DNA of 28,462 nt from Ectocarpus siliculosus (lineage: Eukaryota; Sar; Phaeophyceae; Ectocarpales; Ectocarpaceae): positions 1,485,642 through 1,514,103 of the forward strand of contig FN649743.1 in NCBI GenBank assembly GCA_000310025.1, in the 5' to 3' direction. Under the pieces are notes generated by a model. It did not search any database and was not told the origin of the DNA. It worked only from the letters and a program-made list of their open reading frames with translations. Below, one piece after another: positions 20,864 through 28,462 of this stretch (positions are counted from its first letter, which is position 1; each line of letters begins with the position of its first letter). Made by a program: the position numbers and the translations under genes.

Positions 20864-21729
20864 GGCTTGATATTGTCCGTGGTCAAGTGCATTATGAGGA
20901 GTGGTAGCAGAAAGCAGCTAAGGGCGACGGCGAGGTCAAGTTGAGGGGCGGTATTTTTTTCCAAAATTGAATTGTCGGCATATGCTTCCCTGCCCCCGTG
21001 AACCCCGCCGGTGCATGTATGCGCGCGGAGCACAAGATGCAGATCTTCGCATGTTTCCATTTTTCTCATTACGCACCACGGAAATACTTTTTTTAATGTT
21101 TTTGTAGCAACAGCAAATTATGCACCCAAAGGGATGCATGTAAGCCATGCACCCACACCTCTTTTACCGACGGAACCACCCAACCAAGAGCGACCTCTGC
21201 CTACTCCAAGCCTCACCAACCTAGGACCTGCCCACGTCAACACCAACCTAGCACCTGTCCAAGCCATGCCAATCTGGGTCGATCGCAAAACATCAGCATA
21301 GCACCTATCCAAGCAATGCCAACCTAGACTAAGATTTCCCATCAATACCAACCTAGCGCCAATGCCGGCACGCCAACCTAGAACTGAGCCACCCAGCGCC
21401 AGCCTAGCACCTATTGGGTGGGTTTCGGTTTAGGGTTAAGAGGGTTGGTGTTAGGGATGTTAGCCGGTTTCATGTAGTTGCTGGTTGAAGAGACAGAACA
21501 CTGCGCCTGCCTGTGGTAGAGCGACAGGTGGAAGAAACGCGTAGTAACATGTTCGGTCGTGACGCTCGTTCCTCACAAAGGATTTTCGTCGGTAATAAAG
21601 GTGTGGGTGCATGGCTTACATGCGTCCCTTTGGGTGTATAAATTGTTTTTTAAGAGAGAAAATTTCGTTTTTTTGCGCAAACGGCTCATTGTTTGTGCTT
21701 ATTCTAGATGCTCGAAAATCTTGAAGCAG
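20864..21729. other. Region upstream of the 21730 exon; degenerate minisatellite
   Basis: This should hold the promoter of the minus-strand ORF at 20863 and earlier exon(s) of the plus-strand gene ending at 21937, but I could not identify an exon. From about 21180 to 21420 a degenerate motif CCAACCTAGCACCT.TCCAAGC recurs at irregular spacing. At 21428-21460 TTAGGGTTAAGAGGGTTGG is G/T-rich and loosely telomere-like. Confidence 0.4.
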
Positions 21730-21937
21730 AGCCCAATTCGAAAACCTCTCTCTGGAAAAACACGACCAACAGGCGTTGAAAGATAACGACCAAGACTTGG
21801 CGAGTATCCTCATGCAGAGGCTCGAGATCTTGGAGAGCTGCCGGATGGACCCCACCCAGGACGAGGGTTCCTACCAGAGGGACCTCGACGTCGACGAGTG
21901 GTACGAGGCAGACCGCCGGAGGGCCAGACAAGGGTAA
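21730..21937 (+). CDS. Terminal exon of an unknown gene
   Basis: After GAAGCAG (21729) a frame of 68 codons runs to TAA. It starts with one base that completes a split codon, then AQFENLSLEKHDQQALKDND, LASILMQRLEILESC and SYQRDLDVDEWYEADRRRAR. Codons are strongly G/C-ending and the composition is charged, probably helical. A TGA lies just before the acceptor in this frame and there is no ATG until codon ~27, so it must be spliced to an upstream exon that I could not find. Its entry phase does not match the phase-0 exons of the 16867-20111 gene. Family unknown. Confidence 0.5.
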
Positions 21938-22983
21938 ATGAAGTGAAGACTCGAGACTGCCTTCAGGTTCACTCATATCGCAAAGCGGCCACACAAGTGA
22001 TCCCGATTGTTCGTCGTGCGTTCTATGACCACTCGAGGCGCGGGCCAGTTTAGCATGGCGTCATGATGGAGGTGTGTGATGTCGGGGTTCTACGTTCTAC
22101 CACATGGCTCAGGATCTCTAGACTAAAGTAGGCCCATCTCCACACCAATACTGGCGGCCAGAAGTCATGCTGTGGATGGTTTGTGTGGCACCGACTGCAA
22201 GCGCTGGGGTAGGAAGGTTTGCACCCCGAAGTGAGCAAGTAATCCCGCGTACACCTCGGAGAAAGAACGGCGTTATTGCTAGTGTGACACGGCGGGCTGG
22301 CAGCGTCAAGGGTGTTGGAGGTCGAGCCCTGCTTCCCAACCTCCCCACACAACCCTGGGCAGCTTGTGATCTTGTGCCCCAACTCTCTACCTCCAGCCAC
22401 ACCAGTCAAGCTTTCCTTACTTGCCCACGCCTGCCCCTTCTCGACGCCACGCTTGTCACCTGTGTCTGGTTTTGGCTGAGAGCTTTGCGTGGTGAAAAGA
22501 TGGTGGTCGTCACTCCTGTTGTAGCTTGAGGTAGAGCGGGGCACTCAAGTGGGAACAAAGCTGTTTCACCAGCCAGCACGTTTAACATGGTCGAGTAAGA
22601 TCCCTGGCGGAAAAGCACATGGTAACTAAGGTACTAGGGTGGTTCCCGGCTACGTTTGCTGTGTCGTTGCAGGTCCCAGGTCGTGCCTGGGTGTGTTCAT
22701 GTATGTAAATCCAGTCCAGTTGTTAGCATCGCTTCCGGGTCATATTGACGGAAGCGGTGGATGACTGCTGTATCTAGAGTAAACGCCGCTGCTTGCTGGT
22801 GCCACGTTTTTGTTCTTGGTTTGTCTAACGGTCGTGTAGAGGAACGTCATTGACACGGACCATCAAACCATGTTGTAGGGATTGTTTGGGTGTTGAACAT
22901 ATAATACGAGTGAAAACGAGTGAATTAATTTTGTGACCAACCTCTCTCTCCGTCGCGTGCGAGCTAGACGCGAGAGGCGAGGT

Positions 22984-23088
22984 GCGCGCCGAATCGTAGG
23001 CTGCTGCCAGAACAGTGCTGCCGTAGTTGTTGCCCTCCTTTTTCACATGTTTGGTTTGTGCAAGATAACGTGAGGCCGCGTGAGGCAT
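22984..23088 (-). CDS. Possible first exon of a minus-strand gene, unknown
   Basis: ATG at 23088 (MPHAASRYLAQTKHVKKEGN), then NYGSTVLAAAYDSARTSPLA and SSSHATERE, mostly with G/C-ending codons, up to a weak donor GTTGGT near 22941. No second exon was found downstream on this strand, so this is tentative. It may equally be chance. The exact 3' limit of the exon is uncertain (22942-22984). Confidence 0.22.
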
Positions 23089-23164
23089 CCTCTTTACCGC
23101 AGGGAGTTAAGTCCGGGGTCATTCGAAGCTGATTCGAAGCTCACTCCCTGTTCTGCCACAAGGT

Positions 23165-23764
23165 TCACAAGTTTTTTTTCCTCTGTCGCACCGTCGGACG
23201 AAGCTGACCATACATGCTCGGGTTTCGATCACGTTCGCAGTGAAGACAGCGCACAGGAGGTTCCGCAGACGACGATTTGGTTCTGGTTTGCCAGCGACAC
23301 GTGGCGATGGCAAGAGTCTTCTGTTTTTTTGAACGGGGATGCATTCGTTGGCAGCACGAGTTCCAAGTCCCGCATAGGCGTCGCGGGTTTGTGTGCCGGG
23401 GATGGATGGCCGTGAATTTTGATTGATTGAATATATCCGGGAAGATTTCAGCTATCCGTATGCAGTCGGTTGTGAATCCTCGTTGCCGCTCATGATACTC
23501 ATAACATTTTTCTTCATGACTCATACCGACATGACCAAGACTGGCGGCTCTCTCATGTGACAACCGAATTCCGGTTGTGTTCAGTCCCGCGCTTTCATTA
23601 TTCTCGCAGTTCATCTTCACGCGATCTCTCTCTACGTTGTCTGCACCCAGCGGGCCTAACACAGTATTCCGGTCCAACCCAGCCAGTACGCGGGGCGACT
23701 CAACGGTTTGAACACCTATCGGCCGAGTCGCTTTGGGGGGGGGCAACAAGGTATTGCGATTCAC
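23165..23764 (-). CDS. 199-codon open frame, unknown, uncertain
   Basis: A long minus-strand frame (ATG 23764) with RPIGVQTVESPRVLAGLDRN and LSHERAASLGHVGMSHEEKC. Codon use is not G/C-ending, unlike the spliced genes. The plus strand is also partly open here. It could be a relic of a mobile element or chance; no motif recognised. Confidence 0.2.
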   Translation of the reverse strand: MNRNTLLPPPKATRPIGVQTVESPRVLAGLDRNTVLGPLGADNVERDRVKMNCENNESAGLNTTGIRLSHERAASLGHVGMSHEEKCYEYHERQRGFTTDCIRIAEIFPDIFNQSKFTAIHPRHTNPRRLCGTWNSCCQRMHPRSKKQKTLAIATCRWQTRTKSSSAEPPVRCLHCERDRNPSMYGQLRPTVRQRKKNL

Positions 23765-25178
23765 TTTTTGTGCGCGCCTCGGTCAGAATCCGTTCACTCC
23801 CTTACCATTTGATTTCACTCCATGACGCCAACACACGTAGTAATACTGCCAGGGAGGTAGTATGCCTGGCGCTCTATTTTCGTTTCCCGGCGGGATGTTG
23901 GGCGCATCGTGTGGGCGGTCATCCTCCTTGTCGAGATAACTCCTATCCTGGCATGGTTCTTGCTGCCAACGCCTGCCCATCTTGGGCCTGCTTTTTGTGA
24001 GTTGTGAAATTGTGTCGGTGGCGATGGCGATGCTGCAGCGGTGAGAAGAGTCTCGAGTCTCGAAAACGGTTGCGCATTGTTTCAAAATAACACTAACAAT
24101 TCTGAAGTAAGATTCACTTCGACCAAATGAATTTCTTCGGATCCTCGGGTGCGGCCGTTCTCCGCCAGAAAATCATTCCTGTCCATAAAAGTTCAGCCCG
24201 CCAGCCCGGGATTCATTTCTCTACTATTCGATGAATGGATTTGCTTTCCCGGTATTTTTCTGCATCCTCAGTCTCCATTTTCACTTATCGCTGCGATTTC
24301 CTTGTTTCATACCTCAGCATGGGCAGAATAAGCTGCTGTGCGTCGCCTGATGGGAATGGGAGTACTGCAGTTCAAAATATTGCCTGCGTAGTCAACAGAT
24401 AAGCTATACAGATAGTCTACGCATCCACAACGAACCACCGGGTCACAAAACGGTTTCACCACATAGACATGTGTGACCACCGAGTCGGCATCATTTCAGA
24501 TGTTTGAGGATACGTAGCAGCCACGCACAAAAGATGCACGGCATGATCATGGGGCCAATCTGCTGGGAAGACCCCGTAATTCGTAACGTTTAGATCGCCT
24601 CCCAGTTGTTTCTTTACCGTTAGAAAAACTGCCTGTATTGGGTGCTGCTGGGAAACCTCGATGATGTGATGCCGTCATTCAAAACAATGTGGCCGGACGA
24701 GGGTTGTTCTCACATGCATTGCGTGTACTCGGTGACGGGAGCAGTTCTGCCCGGGTAATAAGTTCTTGTTTTCCACACCGGCGGATGAGTGAACGTTCGC
24801 TGCTGAACGCTTGGCGTGCTGTTCTGCGCACCACCGCGTCTTCCACCACATCAATTCACTCGTTCGACCGTAGCCCTTGGCCTTCGACGCTTTAGGATGA
24901 GATACGATAGCCCGGAGGAACAACGCGGATATCACGTAGCCACCATTCTCAATTCATTCTTTATGAATATTCGTGTGTATCGGGTGCCTGCCTGTGCCTA
25001 CGGAACATGTAGAATAAGACTTGTTAGCAGGGTAGGCGGATACAAGAAGAAACACGCCCATCACGCAGCAACCCCCGGTTCCCCGGAATCGGTCGCCTTC
25101 TCTCCTGGTGGTGGTCAAAGGTGCTTCACTCCTCGACCAACTCAGTGACAGAAACGGGGGAACAACCGTGTTCTCGGA

Positions 25179-25235
25179 AGCGCCGCGTGTGCGGCGCGGT
25201 TGCTGCGCGAAGACGCACACCCTAACCTAACCTCC
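25179..25235. other. Perfect GC hairpin next to a telomere-like CCCTAACCTAACC
   Basis: GCGCCGC-GTGT-GCGGCGC (about 25179-25197) forms a perfect 7-bp stem. About 15 bp later CCCTAACCTAACCTCCC occurs. It is too short to call an interstitial telomere. Confidence 0.4.
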
Positions 25236-25392
25236 CAGCAGACCCGACGACAACCATCGACGAAAAGTCGATACCATCAAGGCTTTAAAAATTGCTGAGG
25301 GGGCGGTGACAACTCAGACGCTGATGTTTTAGACGGACGGGTGAGATGTGGCTTCTTGCGCCACGGAGGATTGGCAAAAACGGAAAGAAAGC

Positions 25393-25522
25393 TCCGAACG
25401 AAAGTGTGATCGCTAATACGTCGCTTCGCTTCGTTGAGGACCTACATGGCTTCGACCTCTCCGAACGAAAGTGTGATCGCCCACACTTTCACTTCTTTGA
25501 GAATCTACACGGCTTCGACCTC
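25393..25522 (+). repeat. Tandem duplication of about 65 bp inside an open frame
   Basis: TCCGAACGAAAGTGTGATCGC at 25393 and at 25460, each followed after a diverged part by CTACA.GGCTTCGACCTC. The pair lies in a 109-codon frame (25346-25675) with the repeated peptide NLHGFDL / DLHGFDL. The frame has no codon bias and is probably a relic; no gene is called. Confidence 0.7.
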
Positions 25523-25914
25523 AGGAGCGTGCCGAAAATTCTAGAAGCGGTCGGTCTATTGGTTACCATACCACCCTCTAGGGTAGCCTACACGTACCCG
25601 ACCACCAAACCGCTCTCTTGGGGCGAAGTACACACCATCAAGAAAGAGTGCACAGGCCCTTGTACGTATGTATAAGTCTACATCACCAACAAGATCAAAA
25701 CACCTCCACAGGAAAACCCTACTATAACACGTGCGTGCACTCACTGACTCGGTACACCGACGAAACCATCCACGAAGAGATAAAGAGGTATTGAAAACAA
25801 ACCCGCGCATCGACGAAAGATTGGGCCAAGTGCTCAACAGCTTTGCACGGCAGGAGACACAACAAACCTTCCGCAGGCACTAAATAGGCGAAAACACACG
25901 CGGCGGGTCTTGCC

Positions 25915-28426
25915 TCACGGTGCGCACCCTTCTCTACCAAACTCCACGTCGTCAACTCCTCTGCCATCATTGCCATCACCAGTACTATCGCCGACACCGC
26001 CGCCGCCGCCGCCGCCAGCCTCCGAATTTCCAAACGCAAACTCAAACGCCTTCGTGGGTTGACGCGAAGAGCAGTTGACGGGGGACTCCTGCCCGAACGA
26101 CCCGCTTCCGAATCCCTGCCACTCGTCCCCCGCTTCCCAACCCCCACCCAGGGCGGCGGCGGAAGCAGCGGTGGCACTACCGCAATGCCCGCTCGCGGCC
26201 TGATAGGCGCCAGAAACGACCGGGAAAGCCCCGCCCCCTGGAGAAACGCCTCCCAGAATCCCATCTACCTCGTTATCATCAACCTCGATCCCGCCTACTG
26301 GAAGGCCGCCCGCTTCCCCGCCGCCGACAGAAAAACCGCTGGGGATGCACGCTTCGATCTGAGGCGGCGGTGCCACGGCGCCGGCGCCAGCAGCAACGGT
26401 AGAGGCGAACGCCGTTGGCCCTCCCCCCGCCGCCACCGCCGGTGGCACCGCCAGTGAAAACGAAGACATCATCGCGCTCGCCGTCGCCGGTATCCCGCCT
26501 CCTCCCCTCGAGCCGCCGCCGCCGCAGCTTTTCAGGACCTCGCTGTCGTCCCAATCGTCGTGCCGCTGCTCGCCACCGTCTCCGCTTGTGCCGGTGCCGA
26601 CGGCGTCGGCGGCGGCGCTCGGTCGGGGGGTGTTGCAGATCTCGCAGGCGGCGCGAAACGCGGGGTCCTCGTTCAGGTACGTGCACGCCGGGCAGTTCCA
26701 CGGCTTTTTTTTTTATTTACCACACCACGAGATTTTTTGTTTCGGGAAACACACATTTTGCGATGAGAAAACAGGCACACGAGCACGTGGCATCAAAGGA
26801 GGATGGTGTGCGGGGCGTATCCATGTTTTGCATGCCTTAAGCTGTTAGACCGGTGTAGGGGGGAGAGCGCAGTCGGGGCGGCATTGCTTGAGAGCACACG
26901 CGAGAACCAACGCGCGACTTACAGGGACAACACAAGCGTTTCCTCAGGCGTGATGCAGCAAGCGAAGGGAAAAGCAACGCCTACGTACATGGAATCACCA
27001 GCTTCGTCCAGAACAAATTTCGCCGTAGTACGTCCAAAATGCTCGACGGTGCGGCGCTGTAACTCGAATCATGTACGTCCAGCCTGGAACTACCATTGTC
27101 TATTCGTAGATGATCAACAGCAAAGTTCTCCAGGTTTCCCCATCCGGAATTGCCGGGCGAGGACGGCACAAAACATGACGAGAGCACACGAAAAATCCGA
27201 AGCCCCTCTTAACCGATCTACCTCGAGATCACCCCGATTAAAATTTTGATTGACTGCGAGCCACCAAGGCCTTCCGACGGTGGGGGGGATAACATCGACC
27301 GAACAACTTCATCCCAACACACAAGGTGCAACAGACCTGCTGCGAAAACCCGCTTCCGATCAAACCCAGCTTTGAGGCCGGTCGCGGCGGCGGCGGCGGC
27401 GGCGGCGGCGCCGGCCTCGTGGACACAGCGTCGTCGGTTCGGTCCCACTTCGGCAAAGAGCGGCCGCGTGGGCGCTCGTACGTGCGTGCTACGACGCCAC
27501 GCTGGGCGGCGATGGGAGAATCTCGCTCAATCTGACCAGGGGCAGAGAAAAAACAAAAATAACACATCATTCCATCGGTCACCGAGTTGCTGAACAGCAC
27601 TCAGCAGCAGTACGTCGAGCGTGTTGGCCGGGTGCGTCCATCTGGTTGGGAAATAAATGGTGGCATGCAAAATGAGTGTACACGACAGAACGTGTGCACA
27701 TCACACTCGGTGTGGGGTGCGAAAAAAATAGTTCACTGGAATTTCCCTCTAAATTAGAAAGCCAAATAGGGGTGGGGGGGGGGGGGGGGGGGGTACACCG
27801 TGGGAACCAAGATTGGGTACCCACCTCTGGAGAAAAGATCTGGTATCCGCCGTCGACCCGGCGCTCGAGCATGCCGACGATCACCCCACCAATCTTATTC
27901 TGTGGAAAGTGGAAGAATGGTGAAGGTACATCGCGCACGTGGGGATAAAAGGCGTAAAAGACAAAACGACACGAGACGCCAAACCAGGGCGGCGTGATCT
28001 CGCGACGTAAAGACCAAACACGACACGCACTACTTACTGCGTGCTGAAAACGTTTCAACGTGCGTGAGTACTGCTGTAAGGCAAAAGGCACAGCGGGTGC
28101 ACGCACAGGTGCGTGATCGACTGACTCAATATCGTGTCATTTCATTTCCAATCGTTTTCCGTATTCACATCCCTCGGCAAAAAAAACAAACTTGGACCTG
28201 TGCGATCGCTCCGACCCCTGTGCCGAAATCTAAATGAATCACAGCCATTCGGTGTGCCTTTATCCCAACGAACGCCAGTGTGTAGCACGCCTTCGACGTT
28301 CGCGATGTTCAACAAACAATAGACAACGACTGCTTTCCCTACTATACTATTAATAGTGTGCTAGGTTTGGGTCACCTTCTCGCCCCAGGAGGGAGGGTTT
28401 CCAGTACCGCCAGCGCCGTAGGACTG
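25915..28426 (-). CDS. RanBP2-type zinc-finger protein, 3' part (four exons in window)
   Basis: Minus-strand exons 28426-28376 (17 codons), 27899-27825 (25), 27531-27337 (65) and 26703-25915 (262 plus TGA). All are phase 0, so the protein is open for 369 aa. Exons 1-3 give QSYGAGGTGNPPSWGEK, NKIGGVIVGMLERRVDGGYQ and RGVVARTYERPRGRSLPKWD, followed by eight Pro. Exon 4 opens with a RanBP2-type finger: W-N-C-P-A-C-T-Y-L-N...C-E-I-C-N-T-P-R-P (CPAC and CEIC, 12 residues between the pairs; 10 is usual). Known: such fingers bind ubiquitin, Ran or RNA depending on the protein. The remaining ~230 aa are Gly/Ala/Ser/Pro-rich and disordered, with EWQGFGSGSFGQ and AFEFAFGNSEAG near the end. Donors (GTGACC, GTGGGT, GTCTGT) and acceptors (CGTAG, CCACAG, GGTCAG) are fair to good. 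The last acceptor follows AAAAAAAAAAG and is odd. Earlier exons lie beyond the window. Confidence 0.7.
26813..26862 (-). mobile_element. Decayed LINE 3' end (poly-C family), in an intron
   Basis: Plus-strand GGGGCGTATCCATGTTTTGC, then ATGCCTTAAGCTGTTAGACC, matches the copy at 985-1110 (GGGGTACTCATGTTTCGCATGCCTTAGTTGTTAGACC). The G-run is reduced to four bases. Inside the last intron of the zinc-finger gene, same orientation as that gene. Confidence 0.5.
27774..27797. repeat. G20 homopolymer followed by GTAC
   Basis: Twenty consecutive G (27774-27793) followed by TACACCG. It shares the G-run/GTAC junction of the LINE tails, but the flanking sequence does not align further. It sits about 30 bp inside the intron after exon 27899-27825 (C-rich on the transcribed strand). 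It could form a G-quadruplex. Confidence 0.7.
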
Positions 28427-28462
28427 CTACGACAGCGACAGCGGGGCGGCTGGCTGCCGCCG

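Larger units (their letters stand above)
21938..25914. other. Four-kilobase gene-poor region
   Basis: Lies between the 3' ends of two convergent genes. It holds a possible exon (23088-22984, minus), an uncertain 199-codon frame (23764-23165, minus), a duplicated segment (25393-25522) and a small hairpin near 25179. Frames elsewhere lack codon bias. No complete gene, RNA gene or terminal repeat was recognised. Confidence 0.5.

Noticed and set aside
21428-21470. Telomere-like TTAGGG-type stretch
   Set aside because: Only one or two imperfect units; too short and irregular to call a telomeric repeat.
24816-25148. Plus-strand 110-codon frame ending FSPGGGQRCFTPRPTQ
   Set aside because: Only the last ~35 codons look protein-like and the minus strand is also open; no splice partner found.
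27326-27535. Plus-strand frame with poly-Gly opposite the zinc-finger gene exon 27531-27337
   Set aside because: The minus-strand exon has a strong pyrimidine-tract acceptor and correct phase with three neighbours; the plus frame has no partner.

Overview
The window looks like nuclear DNA of an intron-rich eukaryote, most likely a brown alga or close stramenopile of the Ectocarpus type. The reasons are short exons with strongly G/C-ending codons, long pyrimidine-rich introns of 0.3-1.5 kb, genes packed on alternating strands, Gly/Ala/Pro homopolymer runs, abundant (CT)n/(GA)n and poly-G/C tracts, and fragments of non-LTR retroelements. The organism is an inference. No bacterial-style operon, CRISPR array or rRNA is visible, and no credible tRNA.

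Layout. Positions 1-6400 (+) hold the C-terminal half of a DDX42-type DEAD-box RNA helicase. Seven exons join in frame without a gap; the first intron seen carries a degraded LINE tail. Positions 6401-8229 are a mostly empty space between convergent genes. Positions 10157-8230 (-) are a small complete three-exon gene with two copies of a ciliary-like LG-x-Q...SAGR..F...R repeat. Positions 11055-13084 (+) are a two-exon gene of unknown function, divergent from the previous one across a 0.9-kb region with a 210-bp polypurine tract. Positions 13571-15492 (+) are an unknown gene with at least four exons. Positions 15606-16652 (+) are an intronless, acidic, Lys/Glu/Asp-rich ORF that may derive from a mobile element. 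Positions 16867-20111 (+) are an unknown four-exon gene in which every intron is phase 0. Positions 20863-20474 (-) are a single-exon ORF. The final exon of a (+) gene lies at 21730-21937. About 4 kb with few genes follows. Positions 28426-25915 (-) are the 3' part of a RanBP2-type zinc-finger protein gene.

The genes do not form an obvious pathway; this is an ordinary piece of a gene-dense eukaryotic chromosome. The most interesting structure lies in the DNA itself: (i) tandem copies of a splice-donor junction in the helicase gene; (ii) two long inverted duplications inside and just after the 16867-20111 gene, one of them an antisense copy of its own last exon; (iii) dispersed LINE 3' ends that all finish in GTAC followed by a long poly-C tail. 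All exon models come from reading frame, splice consensus and phase agreement only; no transcript or database support was available. Apart from the helicase and the zinc finger, functions are unknown.
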